Notes: generated from the letters alone by a model not told the origin. 64,000 nucleotides of DNA from Rhodocyclaceae bacterium (GCA_018261935.1 JAGTRP010000020.1:1-64000); one strand, 5' to 3'; positions 33,345-43,110 are shown, counted from the stretch's first letter. A program made the numbers and translations.

Positions 33345-35750
33345 ATGGCAGATCGACCCACGATCCAGGAAAAGCTGGAGGCGAAGGTCCAATATCTCCG
33401 GGAGCGGCTGGAGGAGTCGGAGGACGCCCTGAACGCGATCCGCCGGGGCGAGGTGGACGCCTTGGTGATCGGGCCGGATGGCGAGCATATCTACACCCGG
33501 AAGGGTGCCGAGGAGCCCTACCGGGTCATGGTGGAAGCCATGACCGAGGGGGCGGTCACCTTCGCGCCGGACGGGATGATCCTCTATTGCAATACCCGCT
33601 TTGCCGAATTCCTGAAGCACCCCCGGGAGCAGGCCATCGGCTCGATGCTGCAAGGCTTTGTCGCTCGCTCCGAGCAGCCCGGCTTCGAGGCTTGGCTGCG
33701 GCGGAGCCGCGCGGCGCCTGCCCGCTGGGAAACCATCCTGCAGACGGCGGAGGGAGGCCGGGTGCCGGTGCAATTCTCCACCCGCCCCCTCAGGCTGGAG
33801 CTGGTGGAAGCGATTGTCGCGGTGGTGACCGATCTGTCCGCCGTTGTGGCCGTGGCTGAAGTCAGGTCGCGGCTGGCCCTGATCGTCCAGTCCTCCGAGG
33901 ATGCCATTATCTCGACCACCCCGGAGGGGGGGGTGGATAGCTGGAATGCCGGTGCCGAGCGCCTTTTCGGCTACACCGCCGCGGAGGCCATCGGGCAACC
34001 GGTCCTGAGCCTTCTGATCCGGTCGAAGCAGCTGGCGGAAGCGGCCGGGGATCTGGAAATCCTGCGCGGCGGGCAGCCGCTGCACCATGAGGCGGTCGTG
34101 ACGGACAAGGCCGGCAGGTCCATCCCCGTCTCCCTGACATCTTCCCCCATCCGGGACTTGAACGGCCGGATCATCGGCGCATCGCACATCCTGCGCGACA
34201 TCAGCGAGCTCAAGCGGACCGAGGAGGCCCTGCGCCGGAGCGAGGCCTGGCTGCGGGAGGCCCAGCGGATCGGGCGGATGGGAAGCTGGGATTGGGTCTT
34301 CGCCACCGACATGGTGACCTGGTCCGACGAGTTGTTCCACATCTTCGGCCTTGAGCCGGCGCCGATCGCGCCGAACTTCTACAAGGAACAACCGGCGCTC
34401 TATACCGCCGAGAGTTTTGCGCGGCTCCAGCCCCTGGTGGCCGAGGCGTCCCGCAGCGGCACGCCTTACGCTGTCGACCTGGAAATCCTCCGGCCCGATG
34501 GCCGCACCACCTGGGCGACTGCGCGCGGCGAAGCGGTGCGGGACGAGGACGGCGCCATCGTCGGACTGCATGGCACCGTGCAGGACATCACCGAGCGCAA
34601 GCAGTCGGAGGACAAGATCCGGGAAAGCGCGCAGTTGTTCCGCATGGTCACGGACAATTTTCCGGGCTCCGTGGCCATCTACGATGGGGAGCGCCGCTTC
34701 AGGTACATCAATCCTTTCGGACGCCAGGTGACCGGCCTCACCCTGGAAGAGCATATCGGCAAGCGCGACGAAGACATCCGTTCTCCCGAAGCCGTTGATG
34801 CCTACCTGCCGCTGCTCCTCAAGGCCTACGAGACCCGCACGCCTCAACGCCAGGAGGCCCAGGTCTCCCTGCCCGGTGGCGGTTATGTCTTGTCGGTGAT
34901 CTACATCCCGATCCTGAACAGCGAGGGGAAGGTCGATAGCGTCCTTGGCATTGCGGCGGATATCACCGAGCGCAAGCGGGCCGAGGACGAGGTCCGCCAG
35001 CTCAATGCCGAACTGGAGCAGCGGGTGGCGGACCGCACCGCCAGGCTGGAAGCCGCCAACAAGGAACTGGAAGCCTTCGCCTACTCGGTGTCCCACGACC
35101 TGCGGGCGCCGCTCCGGGCCATCGACGGCTTCTCCCACAAAGTGGTGGAAGGCTATGGCGACAGGCTCGACGACGAGGGGCGGCGCCTGCTCCAGGTGGT
35201 GTCCTACAACGCCGAGCGCATGGGCCGGCTGATCGACGACCTGCTGGCTTTTTCCCGCACCGGGCGCCTGGAAATGGCTCCGCAACGGGTGAATATGGAG
35301 GCCATGGCCCGGAGCGTCGCCGAGGAGCTGCGCCAGGCCGAGCCGGAACGGTCCATCGAGTTCGCCCTCTCGCCCCCGCCCGCTGCCTGGGGGGACCCCG
35401 CCCTGCTGCGCCAGGTGTGGGTGAATCTTCTCGACAATGCCCTCAAATTCACCCGCCGGCGCCCGGTGGCCCGGATCGAAGTCGGCGGGCAGGTCGAAGG
35501 CGGGGAAATCCATTACTGGGTGAAGGACAACGGCACCGGCTTCGACATGCGCTATGCCGACAAGCTCTTCGGGGTCTTCCAGCGCCTGCATCGCCAGGAC
35601 GAATACGAGGGCACCGGGGTCGGCCTGGCCATTGTCCAGCGCATCCTCCACCGCCACAGCGGCCGCATCTGGGCCGAGGGCCAGCCCGATGCCGGCGCCA
35701 CCTTCCACTTCGTCCTGCCCCTGTCCGAATCCGCTCCAGGAGCACCATAG
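33345..35750 (+). CDS. Soluble multi-PAS sensor histidine kinase
   Basis: 801 residues from ATG 33345 (CGAGGAA site); the frame open upstream to 32844 is antisense to the previous gene and discarded. Four PAS modules: about 55-165 (MTEGAVTFAPDGMILYCNTRF), 180-295 (SSEDAIISTTPEGGVDSWNAGAE), 300-425 (PAS_3-like, GSWDWVFATDMVTWSDELF) and 430-550. Then a coiled coil (EVRQLNAELEQRVADRTARLEA), HisKA with phospho-His in FAYSVSHDLRAPLRAIDGF, and HATPase with NLLDNALKFT and GTGVGLAIVQRI. The type resembles phytochrome-like kinases without a chromophore domain. No TM segment. Partner may be an unlinked regulator; a PilZ gene follows after 53 nt. Confidence 0.9.
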   Translation: MADRPTIQEKLEAKVQYLRERLEESEDALNAIRRGEVDALVIGPDGEHIYTRKGAEEPYRVMVEAMTEGAVTFAPDGMILYCNTRFAEFLKHPREQAIGSMLQGFVARSEQPGFEAWLRRSRAAPARWETILQTAEGGRVPVQFSTRPLRLELVEAIVAVVTDLSAVVAVAEVRSRLALIVQSSEDAIISTTPEGGVDSWNAGAERLFGYTAAEAIGQPVLSLLIRSKQLAEAAGDLEILRGGQPLHHEAVVTDKAGRSIPVSLTSSPIRDLNGRIIGASHILRDISELKRTEEALRRSEAWLREAQRIGRMGSWDWVFATDMVTWSDELFHIFGLEPAPIAPNFYKEQPALYTAESFARLQPLVAEASRSGTPYAVDLEILRPDGRTTWATARGEAVRDEDGAIVGLHGTVQDITERKQSEDKIRESAQLFRMVTDNFPGSVAIYDGERRFRYINPFGRQVTGLTLEEHIGKRDEDIRSPEAVDAYLPLLLKAYETRTPQRQEAQVSLPGGGYVLSVIYIPILNSEGKVDSVLGIAADITERKRAEDEVRQLNAELEQRVADRTARLEAANKELEAFAYSVSHDLRAPLRAIDGFSHKVVEGYGDRLDDEGRRLLQVVSYNAERMGRLIDDLLAFSRTGRLEMAPQRVNMEAMARSVAEELRQAEPERSIEFALSPPPAAWGDPALLRQVWVNLLDNALKFTRRRPVARIEVGGQVEGGEIHYWVKDNGTGFDMRYADKLFGVFQRLHRQDEYEGTGVGLAIVQRILHRHSGRIWAEGQPDAGATFHFVLPLSESAPGAP

Positions 35751-35803
35751 GCAGTGGCGCAACTGATACCATGAGCACTTCGTACTGATGGCAATGGGAA
35801 GCT

Positions 35804-36172
35804 ATGGGCGGAAATTCTTTGGATGACGGGTCAGGCACGCAATCTTCGGCGGAGATGCCGGAGCGGCGCGAGCATCCCCGTCGCGGAATCAAGCTCCGGA
35901 TCCTGGTGGCAGTCGGCAAGGTCATCCTGCAAGGGCGTGCGGAAGACATCTCGGCTGGCGGTGCCAGCTTGCGCCTTGACGAGGTGCTGCCAGAAGGTAC
36001 GCGTATTGCCGTGCGATTCCTGACGCCCCACCTCGAAAAGTTCAAGTGGATCGATGTCACCGCGACGGTTCAGTATGTGATTTTGACCTCGGGCAACCCG
36101 GCATACCGGACCGGCGTCAAGATCGTGGGTGCCGACGCCGAAGCCAGGAGCCGCCTTGAGACGCTGATCTGA
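35804..36172 (+). CDS. PilZ domain c-di-GMP-binding protein
   Basis: 122 residues, a single PilZ domain. The c-di-GMP motif RxxxR is in MPERREHPRRG (about 18-28) and the second motif (D/N)xSxxG is EDISAGG (about 46-52), so ligand binding is expected. Target unknown. It is 53 nt behind the histidine kinase, probably in the same transcript, which would join phosphorelay and c-di-GMP outputs. Confidence 0.87.
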   Translation: MGGNSLDDGSGTQSSAEMPERREHPRRGIKLRILVAVGKVILQGRAEDISAGGASLRLDEVLPEGTRIAVRFLTPHLEKFKWIDVTATVQYVILTSGNPAYRTGVKIVGADAEARSRLETLI

Positions 36173-36190
36173 TCGCCGATCAAGCGGCCG

Positions 36191-36556
36191 TCAGTGAATC
36201 GTTTCCCCCTGCCAGAACCCGGCGTCGCGAAAGAGTTGGGTCACTTCCGCGAGGATAGGCTCGGCTTCGCTGTCCGAAACGAGCGCGGCACCCAGGGAAC
36301 GGCACTCGATGTGGGTCGGATGCCGGCCATCCCAGACCACCAATACGGTAGATCTGGGCCCCTCGAGCCAGCGGAAGAAAAAGACCGCGCCGGCCTCGAC
36401 GCCCTCGTACCAGTACGCGTCGAACTCGACGCCGGTGACCTGTCTCTCGCGGAACATGTCCGGCCACGACGTGATCGGTACGAGACGCCTGCTGCCTTTG
36501 ATGGGCGGGGGCGGGAAGGTAGATTCCGCTTGGGTGTCGTTCGGCTGCGTCGTCAT
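36191..36556 (-). CDS. Hypothetical protein
   Basis: 121 residues, no signal or TM. Has aromatic-rich strands (EFDAYWYEGVEAGAVFFFRWLEG) and a late helix (ILAEVTQLFRDAGFW). No family recognised. Convergent with the PilZ gene (18 nt apart). Start ATG at 36554-36556. Confidence 0.55.
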   Translation of the reverse strand: MTTQPNDTQAESTFPPPPIKGSRRLVPITSWPDMFRERQVTGVEFDAYWYEGVEAGAVFFFRWLEGPRSTVLVVWDGRHPTHIECRSLGAALVSDSEAEPILAEVTQLFRDAGFWQGETIH

Positions 36557-36766
36557 GGTTCGCGCTGGCGAAAGGGATTGTCCGTAGGTTATTACGGCAC
36601 GTGGCGCTATTGCTTTAGTGATATCCAGGGCACCAAGGGAGGAGAGGGCAGGTGCGCGCTGGGTGCTCCCTACATCCTGCCGGTTAGCTCAACTGCAGTC
36701 GGGAGTGGGCGACATTTCTGGTTTTGCTGCATCGCAACAGGGGGCCGGTTTTGTTTCAATGAATGT

Positions 36767-37087
36767 ATGACAACCAACTGCATTGATACCATGACCGACG
36801 AAATCAAAGCGATGCTCCTGGCGGCAATAGAACATCGGCGCCTGATTCACCTGCTATACGACGGCCGATCGAAGACTTTGGAGCCCTATGCACTGGGCGA
36901 GAACGAGAAGCGCGAGGAGATCGTCCTGTGCCGGCAGGTCAGGCCGTTGGGAAGCCCGGAGGCCTGGCAGGTTCTTCGACTGAGCAACATGTACGGCCTG
37001 CTGGTTCTCGAACGTGAATTCACGCCGGCTGAAGACTACATCGATCTCTCAGCCAAGCTGCCCCCGGGGATCCGCCTGGAGGTCTAG
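36767..37087 (+). CDS. Small WYL-like domain protein
   Basis: 106 residues. [38 protein letters not shown] resembles the beginning of WYL domains (ligand- or nucleic-acid-sensing Sm-like folds), here without the usual N-terminal helix-turn-helix. The start is uncertain: ATG 36767 or the ATG 8 codons later; neither has a clear ribosome site. An ORF open further upstream is antisense to the previous gene. Function unknown. Confidence 0.55.
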   Translation: MTTNCIDTMTDEIKAMLLAAIEHRRLIHLLYDGRSKTLEPYALGENEKREEIVLCRQVRPLGSPEAWQVLRLSNMYGLLVLEREFTPAEDYIDLSAKLPPGIRLEV

Positions 37088-37137
37088 CCGCCAGGCGCGC
37101 GACTGCGCCGTCCGATGCGGTCTTGCCCGGTGCTAAG

Positions 37138-38052
37138 ATGGCAAGCATGCAGTCTCCGTCGCTGAAACGCTATGCCTGGCTGTCCATCGCTGCGGCGCTC
37201 TCCACCATTGCCCTCAAGGGCATCGCCTGGTGGGTGACCGGCTCGGTCGGGCTGTTGTCCGATGCCATCGAATCCCTGGTCAATCTCGCGGGGGCGCTCA
37301 TGGCCCTGGGGATGCTGACCCTGGCGGCGATTCCCGCGGACGACAGTCACGCCTATGGACACGGCAAGGCGGAATACTTCTCCAGTGCTTTCGAGGGTTT
37401 CCTGATCCTGTTGGCGGCAGTGGCCATCGGCTACACGGCCATCGGACGGCTGCTCCATCCCCAGCCCCTGGAAGCGGTGGGGATCGGCCTGCTGGTTTCC
37501 GCAGCGGCCTCGGCCGTTAATTTCATCACCGCCCGCACCTTGCTGGCGGCGGGTTACCGGCACGATTCCATCACCCTGGAAGCCGATGCCCGGCATCTGA
37601 TGACCGATGTCTGGACTTCCGCCGGGGTCATCGTCGGTGTCGGCCTGGTCTGGCTGAGCGGCTGGCTCTGGATCGACCCGGTGATCGCCCTGCTCGTTGC
37701 CGTCAATATCCTCTGGACCGGCTGGTCGCTCATGGGGCGCTCCGCGGCCGGCCTGATGGACGCTTCCCTGCCCGCCGAGAAGCGCGAGCGGATGGAGGCG
37801 CTACTGGCCCCCTATTGCTCCCAGGGCCTGAAATTTCATGCCCTGCGCACCCGGCAGGCGGGCAGCCGCGTCTTCGTCACTCTGCATCTCCTGGTGCCGG
37901 GGTATTGGACCGTGCAGCGGGGCCACGAATGGTCGGAGCGTATCGAAGCGGATATCCGGCGAGCCTTTCCCCGCACCAACGTGACCATCCATCTGGAACC
38001 CATCGAGGACCCGCTCTCGATGGCGGACGAGGACCTCGACCGCTCGCCCTGA
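37138..38052 (+). CDS. Cation diffusion facilitator (CDF) family efflux protein
   Basis: 304 residues from ATG 37138 (a TTG 5 codons earlier and an ATG 3 codons later are alternatives). Six TM helices; metal-site signatures [16 protein letters not shown] in TM2, the [13 protein letters not shown] loop and [14 protein letters not shown] (HxxxD) in TM5; C-terminal cytoplasmic domain ([23 protein letters not shown]). Exports divalent cations such as Zn2+, Fe2+ or Co2+ by proton exchange; specificity cannot be read safely. Confidence 0.92.
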   Translation: MASMQSPSLKRYAWLSIAAALSTIALKGIAWWVTGSVGLLSDAIESLVNLAGALMALGMLTLAAIPADDSHAYGHGKAEYFSSAFEGFLILLAAVAIGYTAIGRLLHPQPLEAVGIGLLVSAAASAVNFITARTLLAAGYRHDSITLEADARHLMTDVWTSAGVIVGVGLVWLSGWLWIDPVIALLVAVNILWTGWSLMGRSAAGLMDASLPAEKRERMEALLAPYCSQGLKFHALRTRQAGSRVFVTLHLLVPGYWTVQRGHEWSERIEADIRRAFPRTNVTIHLEPIEDPLSMADEDLDRSP

Positions 38053-38070
38053 AGGACATCGGGGGCCCGG

Positions 38071-38164
38071 GGCGGGCGGGGCATTCGCTCTGCCGGGCTG
38101 CGGAACTCGCCCCCTGCGGGGGCTCAGACAGTCCTCGCCCGGCGACCCGATCGCCCCACCCGCC
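38071..38164. repeat. Structured intergenic repeat, copy 1
   Basis: Nested inverted repeats between the convergent CDF and helicase genes: outer arms 38071-38087 and 38148-38164, middle stem CCGGGC/GCCCGG, inner hairpin GCCCCC-TGC-GGGGGC. The core 38081-38142 closely matches copy 2 at 52439-52498. Likely a bidirectional terminator or mRNA-end structure (inference from position). Confidence 0.75.
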
Positions 38165-38193
38165 AGTTACTTATTGGAAGCCGTATCAGTGCG

Positions 38194-40257
38194 TCATCGC
38201 CACATGGCCCGCATCCGGGCCGCCAGATCCACCACCGCCGCCTGGCCGGCGGCAGGTTCCGCCGCGCCGGCGGCCGGCACCGGCCAGGCGGTGGATTCGA
38301 AATGGGGCAGGAGGGCGTTGGGGATGAACCGGGTGCGGCTGCCGTAGACATGGCGGTCCCCCAGCCCGGCCTGGCCGGAGACATAAAAGCGCTGGGGTAT
38401 GAGCAGGTCCAGGTGGTCCTTGGCCCGGGTCATGGCGACGTAGAGGAGCCGGCGCTCCTCCTCGATCTCGTCCAGGCTGCCGGTGGCCAGGTCCGAGGGC
38501 AGGCAGCCGTCCACGGCGTTCAGGAGGGTCACCGAGGTCCATTCCCGGCCCTTGGCCGAGTGGATGGTGGAGAGGATCAGGTAATCCTCGTCCAGGAGCG
38601 GCGTTCCCGCCTGGTCGCTGGTGGCGTCCGGCGGATCGAGGGTGAGTTCGGTGAGGAAGCGCTCCTGGCTCGGGTACGTGGCGGCGATGCGGGCGAGCTG
38701 GTCGACGTCCCCCTGGCGGATATGGGCGTCTTCGTAGAGGCGCTCCATCGGGTCCTGGTACCACCGGCACACCGCCTCGAAGGCCGCCGGCCAGGGGGCG
38801 GTGCGCCCGGCCAGGTCCTCGATCAGAGCGGCCATTTCCAGCCAATCGGCCCGGGCGCTTTCCGGCACCGGCTGTTCGGCCAGGAGGGCGCAGCCGGGGG
38901 CGGCGGTGGCCAGGTTGTCGAGGACCCGCCCCGCTGTCTTGGGCCCGACCCCGGCCAGGAGCTGCATGGCCCGGAAGCCCGCCACCCGGTCCCGCAGGTT
39001 CTGCCCCCAGCGCAGCACCGCCAGCACGTCCTTGACGTGGGCCGCTTCCAGGAACTTGAGGCCGCCGAATTTCACGTAGGGGATGTTGCGCCGGGTCAAT
39101 TCCACCTCCAGCCGGGCGCTGTGCTGGGAGGAGCGGAAGAGGACGGCCTGGGACTTGAGCTTCACTCCGGCTTCCCGCCGGGCCAGCACCTGCTCCACCA
39201 CGAATTCCGCCTGGCCGGCGTCGTCCCGCACCGAGACGAGGCGGGGGCGCTGGCTCGAGGTTCGCTCGCTCCACAGGTCCTTGGTGAAGCGCTCCCGGGC
39301 CTGGGCGATGACGGCGTTGGCGGCAGTCAGGATGGGCTGGGTGGAGCGGTAGTTCCGGTCCAGGGTGATCTGGTGGGCGGGGGGCGTGAAATGGCCCGGG
39401 AAATCCAGGATGTTCCGAATGGTCGCGCCCCGGAAGGCGTAGATGGACTGGGCGTCGTCCCCCACCACGGTAAGCCCGCGGCCGTCGGGCTTCAGGGCGA
39501 GGAGGATGGCGGCCTGGAGGCGGTTGGTGTCCTGGTACTCGTCCACCAGGACATGGCTGAAGCGCTCCCCCAACTCCCGGGCGAGGTCCGGTTCGGCGGC
39601 CATCTGGGCCCAGTAGAGGAGGAGGTCGTCGTAGTCCAGGACCTGCTGGGCTTGCTTGGCTTCCACGTAGGCGAGGAAGAGGCGCTGCAGGTCGGCCTGC
39701 CATTCGGCGCACCAGGGGAAGGAAGTCTGCAGCACCGTCCCCAGGTCGGCCTGGGTATTCACCGCCGCCGAGTAGATGGCGAGGCAGGTGCCCTTCATGG
39801 GAAAGCGCTTGGCCTTGGCCGACAGTCCCAGCTCGTGGCGCACCAGGTTCATGAGGTCGCCGGAGTCTTCCCGGTCGTGGATGGTGAAGGCCGGGTCGAG
39901 GCCGATGCGTCCGGCGTACTCCCGCAGCAGCCGCGCCCCGACGCCGTGGAAGGTGCCGGACCAGGGCAGGACGGCATCGGCCAGCCCGGGGTGGCCGGCG
40001 GCGGCCTGGGCGACGATGCGGGCCACCCGCCGGGTCATCTCGTCGGCGGCCCGGCGGGAGAAGGTCAGCAGCAGGATGCGCTCCGGCGCCGCGCCCTGGG
40101 CGATGAGATGGGCCACCCGGTGGGCGAGGGTATTGGTCTTGCCGGAACCGGCGCCGGCGATGACCAGCAGGGGGCCGCTGCCGGCCTCCGGGGCTTCCGT
40201 GCTGCCGAATTGCACCGCCTCCCGCTGGGCGTCGTTGAGCTTGGCCAGGTAGTTCAT
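38194..40257 (-). CDS. UvrD/Rep-family ATP-dependent DNA helicase
   Basis: 687 residues, superfamily 1A 3'-5' helicase. Q-motif LNDAQREAVQ, Walker A AGAGSGKTNTLAHRVAHL (about 34-51), Walker B VLVDEYQDTN, motif III GDDAQSIYAFRGA, motif IV LDRNYRSTQPIL, motif V/VI STIHSAKGREW and EEERRLLYVAMTRAKDHL. Length and order match Rep/UvrD/PcrA; the C-terminal tail is Ala/Pro-rich and has no Tudor-like domain, so this is an additional family member rather than the canonical uvrD. DNA repair or replication restart role is inferred. Confidence 0.9.
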   Translation of the reverse strand: MNYLAKLNDAQREAVQFGSTEAPEAGSGPLLVIAGAGSGKTNTLAHRVAHLIAQGAAPERILLLTFSRRAADEMTRRVARIVAQAAAGHPGLADAVLPWSGTFHGVGARLLREYAGRIGLDPAFTIHDREDSGDLMNLVRHELGLSAKAKRFPMKGTCLAIYSAAVNTQADLGTVLQTSFPWCAEWQADLQRLFLAYVEAKQAQQVLDYDDLLLYWAQMAAEPDLARELGERFSHVLVDEYQDTNRLQAAILLALKPDGRGLTVVGDDAQSIYAFRGATIRNILDFPGHFTPPAHQITLDRNYRSTQPILTAANAVIAQARERFTKDLWSERTSSQRPRLVSVRDDAGQAEFVVEQVLARREAGVKLKSQAVLFRSSQHSARLEVELTRRNIPYVKFGGLKFLEAAHVKDVLAVLRWGQNLRDRVAGFRAMQLLAGVGPKTAGRVLDNLATAAPGCALLAEQPVPESARADWLEMAALIEDLAGRTAPWPAAFEAVCRWYQDPMERLYEDAHIRQGDVDQLARIAATYPSQERFLTELTLDPPDATSDQAGTPLLDEDYLILSTIHSAKGREWTSVTLLNAVDGCLPSDLATGSLDEIEEERRLLYVAMTRAKDHLDLLIPQRFYVSGQAGLGDRHVYGSRTRFIPNALLPHFESTAWPVPAAGAAEPAAGQAAVVDLAARMRAMWR

Positions 40258-40443
40258 GGGTGAGTCTCCATTTCCTGGGGTTATATACAGCTATCCGTCC
40301 TGTGGCAAGGCGGCGGCCCGGCAAAATTCCGGCATCTTCCCGCCGGCATGGCGTGGGGGGGCGGTGGAAAAGACGAGGCTTTATGCGGTTATGATCTGGG
40401 GCTGTTGCCAACCCAGGCCCCACCCATCGGGGCGCCAGCGCCA

Positions 40444-41727
40444 GTGAACCGTCTCGCCGAAAATTTCGAAACCGCAGCCGAATCCCGCCTTGGGGAAAAA
40501 TTCCTCTGGATGGGCATTTTCGTGCCCTACGCCGTGGGCTACTTCCTTTCCTACCTGCTGCGCAACGTGAATGCTGTCATGGCCCCGGAGCTGTCCCGGA
40601 GCTTCGGTTTCTCGGCGGCGGACCTCGGCCTTCTCACCGGCGCCTATCTGGCGGCCTTCGCCCTGGCCCAACTGCCCCTCGGCATCCTCCTCGACCGCTA
40701 CGGCCCGCGGCGGGTCCAGGTCGGCCTGCTGGCGGTGGCCGCCCTGGGCTGCGCCGCCTTCGCCCTGGGGCAGAGCCTGGAACACCTGATCCTCGCCCGG
40801 GGCATCATCGGCTTCGGGGTCTCCGGCTGCCTCATGGCGGCCTACAAGGCCTTTTCCCAGTGGTTCCCGGCCCACCGGCAGGCCTCCCTCAACGCCGCCA
40901 TCATGATCGCCGGCGGCCTGGGCGCCCTGACCGCCAGCAGCCCCTTCAGCCTCCTGCTGCCCCTGGTGAGCTGGCGCTGGATTTTCGCCGGCCTCGTCCT
41001 GGTGGCCCTCGTTGCCGCCTGGATCGTCCATCGCATGCCGGAAAAGCCGGTGGCCGTCCGCCACCAGGGCATGGCCGAGCAACTGGCGGGAGTGAAGTCC
41101 ATCCTGGTCAGCCGCAGCTTCTGGCGCTTCGCCCCCATGGCGGCCATGATGATCGGCGGCTTCATCGCCATCCAGGGGCTGTGGGCCATGCCCTGGCTGA
41201 CCGGGGTCGGCGGCATGAGCCGGGACGAGGCCGCTTTCTGCCTGCTCCTCCTCAATGTCGCCCTCATGGTGGGCTATACGGCCATCGCCACCCTCCTGGG
41301 CCGGGTGCTGCGGCGGGGCTGGACCCTGTCCCGGCTCCTGGTGGCGGGGGGCGGGGCGTCCCTGGTGGTCTCCCTGGCCCTGGTCCTCGATCTCTGGCCG
41401 GGCTACGGCCTGTGGATCGTCCTGGGGCTCGTCTCCTCCACCGCCAACCTGGCCTATGCCCACCACGCCAGCCACTATCCGGCGGCCCTGTCGGGGCGGG
41501 CCAACACCTGCCTCAACCTGGGGGTGTTCATCGGCGGATTCGGGGTGCAGTGGAGCTTCGGCATCGTGCTGGATGCCGCCGAGGCCCGGGGGCTCGGCCA
41601 CTCCCAGGCCCTGACCCTGGCCTGGGGCCTGCTGCTGGGCCTGCAGGTGGCGACCCTGCTGTGGTTCGCCCTGGCCGGGCGCTGGAGTGATGGGGAGTCC
41701 AGCCGGCAAACCGCAAGTCGCGGCTGA
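40444..41727 (+). CDS. MFS transporter
   Basis: 427 residues from a GTG at 40444 (family start near MGIFVPYAVGYFLSYLLRN also possible at 40508). Twelve TM helices; the MFS signature between TM2 and TM3 is ILLDRYGPRRV, and the central cytoplasmic loop is at about residue 200. NVNAVMAPELSRSFGFSAADLGLLTGAYLAAFALAQLPLG is typical of the sugar-phosphate/organic-acid branch of the family. Substrate unknown. Divergent from the helicase gene, no operon partner. Confidence 0.85.
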   Translation: MNRLAENFETAAESRLGEKFLWMGIFVPYAVGYFLSYLLRNVNAVMAPELSRSFGFSAADLGLLTGAYLAAFALAQLPLGILLDRYGPRRVQVGLLAVAALGCAAFALGQSLEHLILARGIIGFGVSGCLMAAYKAFSQWFPAHRQASLNAAIMIAGGLGALTASSPFSLLLPLVSWRWIFAGLVLVALVAAWIVHRMPEKPVAVRHQGMAEQLAGVKSILVSRSFWRFAPMAAMMIGGFIAIQGLWAMPWLTGVGGMSRDEAAFCLLLLNVALMVGYTAIATLLGRVLRRGWTLSRLLVAGGGASLVVSLALVLDLWPGYGLWIVLGLVSSTANLAYAHHASHYPAALSGRANTCLNLGVFIGGFGVQWSFGIVLDAAEARGLGHSQALTLAWGLLLGLQVATLLWFALAGRWSDGESSRQTASRG

Positions 41728-41782
41728 TCCTGCGAGTCGCGGCATTGCGCGGGCTGGCGCCCTTCAGTTCTGCCGCACCGGT

Positions 41783-42517
41783 TCAGTCATCGTGTTTCTT
41801 GCCGCGCCGCCCCTCCCCGCCGGGCATGCGGATATCGTGCTCGTCGCCACTGCGATGGCACTCGACGCAGTTCGTGAAGTCGCGAATCCCTTCCTCGATG
41901 TGCTCGCGGCGGATTTTCTCCGGCGTATGCTCGTGGCAGCCGTAACAGGTGTACCGGCTGTAATCGTTGCGTACGTGGCAGGTCGCGCACTTGGCGTTAT
42001 GGTCGCGGTCCAGCAGGAAATGCTTGTCGTGATCGAAAGTGGCCGGGGTCCATTTCTCCTGGCTGTGGCACTGATTGCAGTTGCCCGTGATCTGCTGGTG
42101 GAGCGAGTCGGCCGGCGAGCGGTGGCAGGTCTGGCACTGCTGGCGTGAATCGGCTTGCAGCAAGGCGTGGTTGAAGCGTCCCTCCTGGCGGAAGCGCTTC
42201 ACGCCGGCGTGGTCGCTGTGGCAGGCCACGCAATCGTCCTTGATGAGCTTCTGGTGGAACGGTGTCGACGCGAGGGGCTTGGCGATGGGCTGCCCGGCTG
42301 TCGTCAGCCGGCCGACCTCTTCGGGCTTGTGGCAGGTCGTGCAACGCCCGGACGTGGCGCCGCCGAAGGGCGCATGGCAGGCGAAGCAGTCGGTTGCGAG
42401 CTTCTGGTGGCCGGGAATCAGCTTGCCGGGGCCGACCATCAGGTCGGGATAGACGAAGGCAAGGACGGCCAGCACGAGCAGGTTGGCGGCAAGGATGAGC
42501 TTCAGGATGCGGTTCAT
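41783..42517 (-). CDS. Octahaem c-type cytochrome (cytochrome c3-like)
   Basis: 244 residues with eight CxxCH haem motifs (CFACH, CTTCH, CVACH, CQTCH, CNQCH, CATCH, CYGCH, CVECH) and extra histidines for bis-His ligation. The N terminus is a single hydrophobic helix (LKLILAANLLVLAVLAFVYP), a signal or anchor, so the haems face the periplasm. ATG 42515-42517 overlaps the stop of the cytochrome b gene (ATGA). Last gene of a three-gene redox module. The electron acceptor is unknown; no terminal reductase lies nearby. Confidence 0.9.
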   Translation of the reverse strand: MNRILKLILAANLLVLAVLAFVYPDLMVGPGKLIPGHQKLATDCFACHAPFGGATSGRCTTCHKPEEVGRLTTAGQPIAKPLASTPFHQKLIKDDCVACHSDHAGVKRFRQEGRFNHALLQADSRQQCQTCHRSPADSLHQQITGNCNQCHSQEKWTPATFDHDKHFLLDRDHNAKCATCHVRNDYSRYTCYGCHEHTPEKIRREHIEEGIRDFTNCVECHRSGDEHDIRMPGGEGRRGKKHDD

Positions 42518-43110
42518 CGCCAGCCCCAGAACAGGAAGATGCCGAGGATGTGCCCCAGCGACAGCACGGCAAAGACGGCGAAGATGGGAATATGGACCTT
42601 CCGCCACTGGGTCATGGCATCCAGGGTCACCGCATCCCAGAAGACCGCCTGCTCGATTTCGGAACGGGACAGCCCGCGCAATTGATAGTGCTCCCGCTGC
42701 TCCTGGACATGCTGGCGGGAGCGGCCGAGGAGCATCTTGCCGACCATGCCGCTGATCACATTGATGCCCATCGCGACGGTGGCCAGCCAGGGCAGGATCG
42801 CATTGAAGTGGATGCCGGCATGGATCAGGACGAACAGCGAGCCGAGCCAGGCCGCCGCTTCATGCAGGCTCAACAGGTTTTTCGGGTTGCCGGCGGCGAT
42901 GACCTTTCGCTTGCGCAGGGAATACACCAGGGAGCCGATGATCAGCAGGGTGCCTGGAATCCCCAGGTAGCGGCCGACCCATGCCAGATCGAGGCGATGC
43001 AGCAGGTAGTCCCCCGCCAGCGTGGCGGCGGCCAGCAGGCCGACGAGGAGGGTGAAGGGCAGGATGTGCTGGCGCCAGAGGGAAGCACTGATGCTTGTCG
43101 AACTCGCCAT
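42514..43110 (-). CDS. Cytochrome b-type membrane protein
   Basis: 198 residues with four to five TM helices and paired histidines suited to haem b (LHEAAAWLGSLFVLIHAGIHFN, HIPIFAVFAVLSLGHILGIF). Resembles cytochrome b561/b6-type subunits that pass electrons across the inner membrane. It abuts the flavoprotein gene exactly (no gap) and overlaps the octahaem cytochrome gene by 4 nt, so the three products are expected to work as one chain. Confidence 0.8.
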   Translation of the reverse strand: MASSTSISASLWRQHILPFTLLVGLLAAATLAGDYLLHRLDLAWVGRYLGIPGTLLIIGSLVYSLRKRKVIAAGNPKNLLSLHEAAAWLGSLFVLIHAGIHFNAILPWLATVAMGINVISGMVGKMLLGRSRQHVQEQREHYQLRGLSRSEIEQAVFWDAVTLDAMTQWRKVHIPIFAVFAVLSLGHILGIFLFWGWR

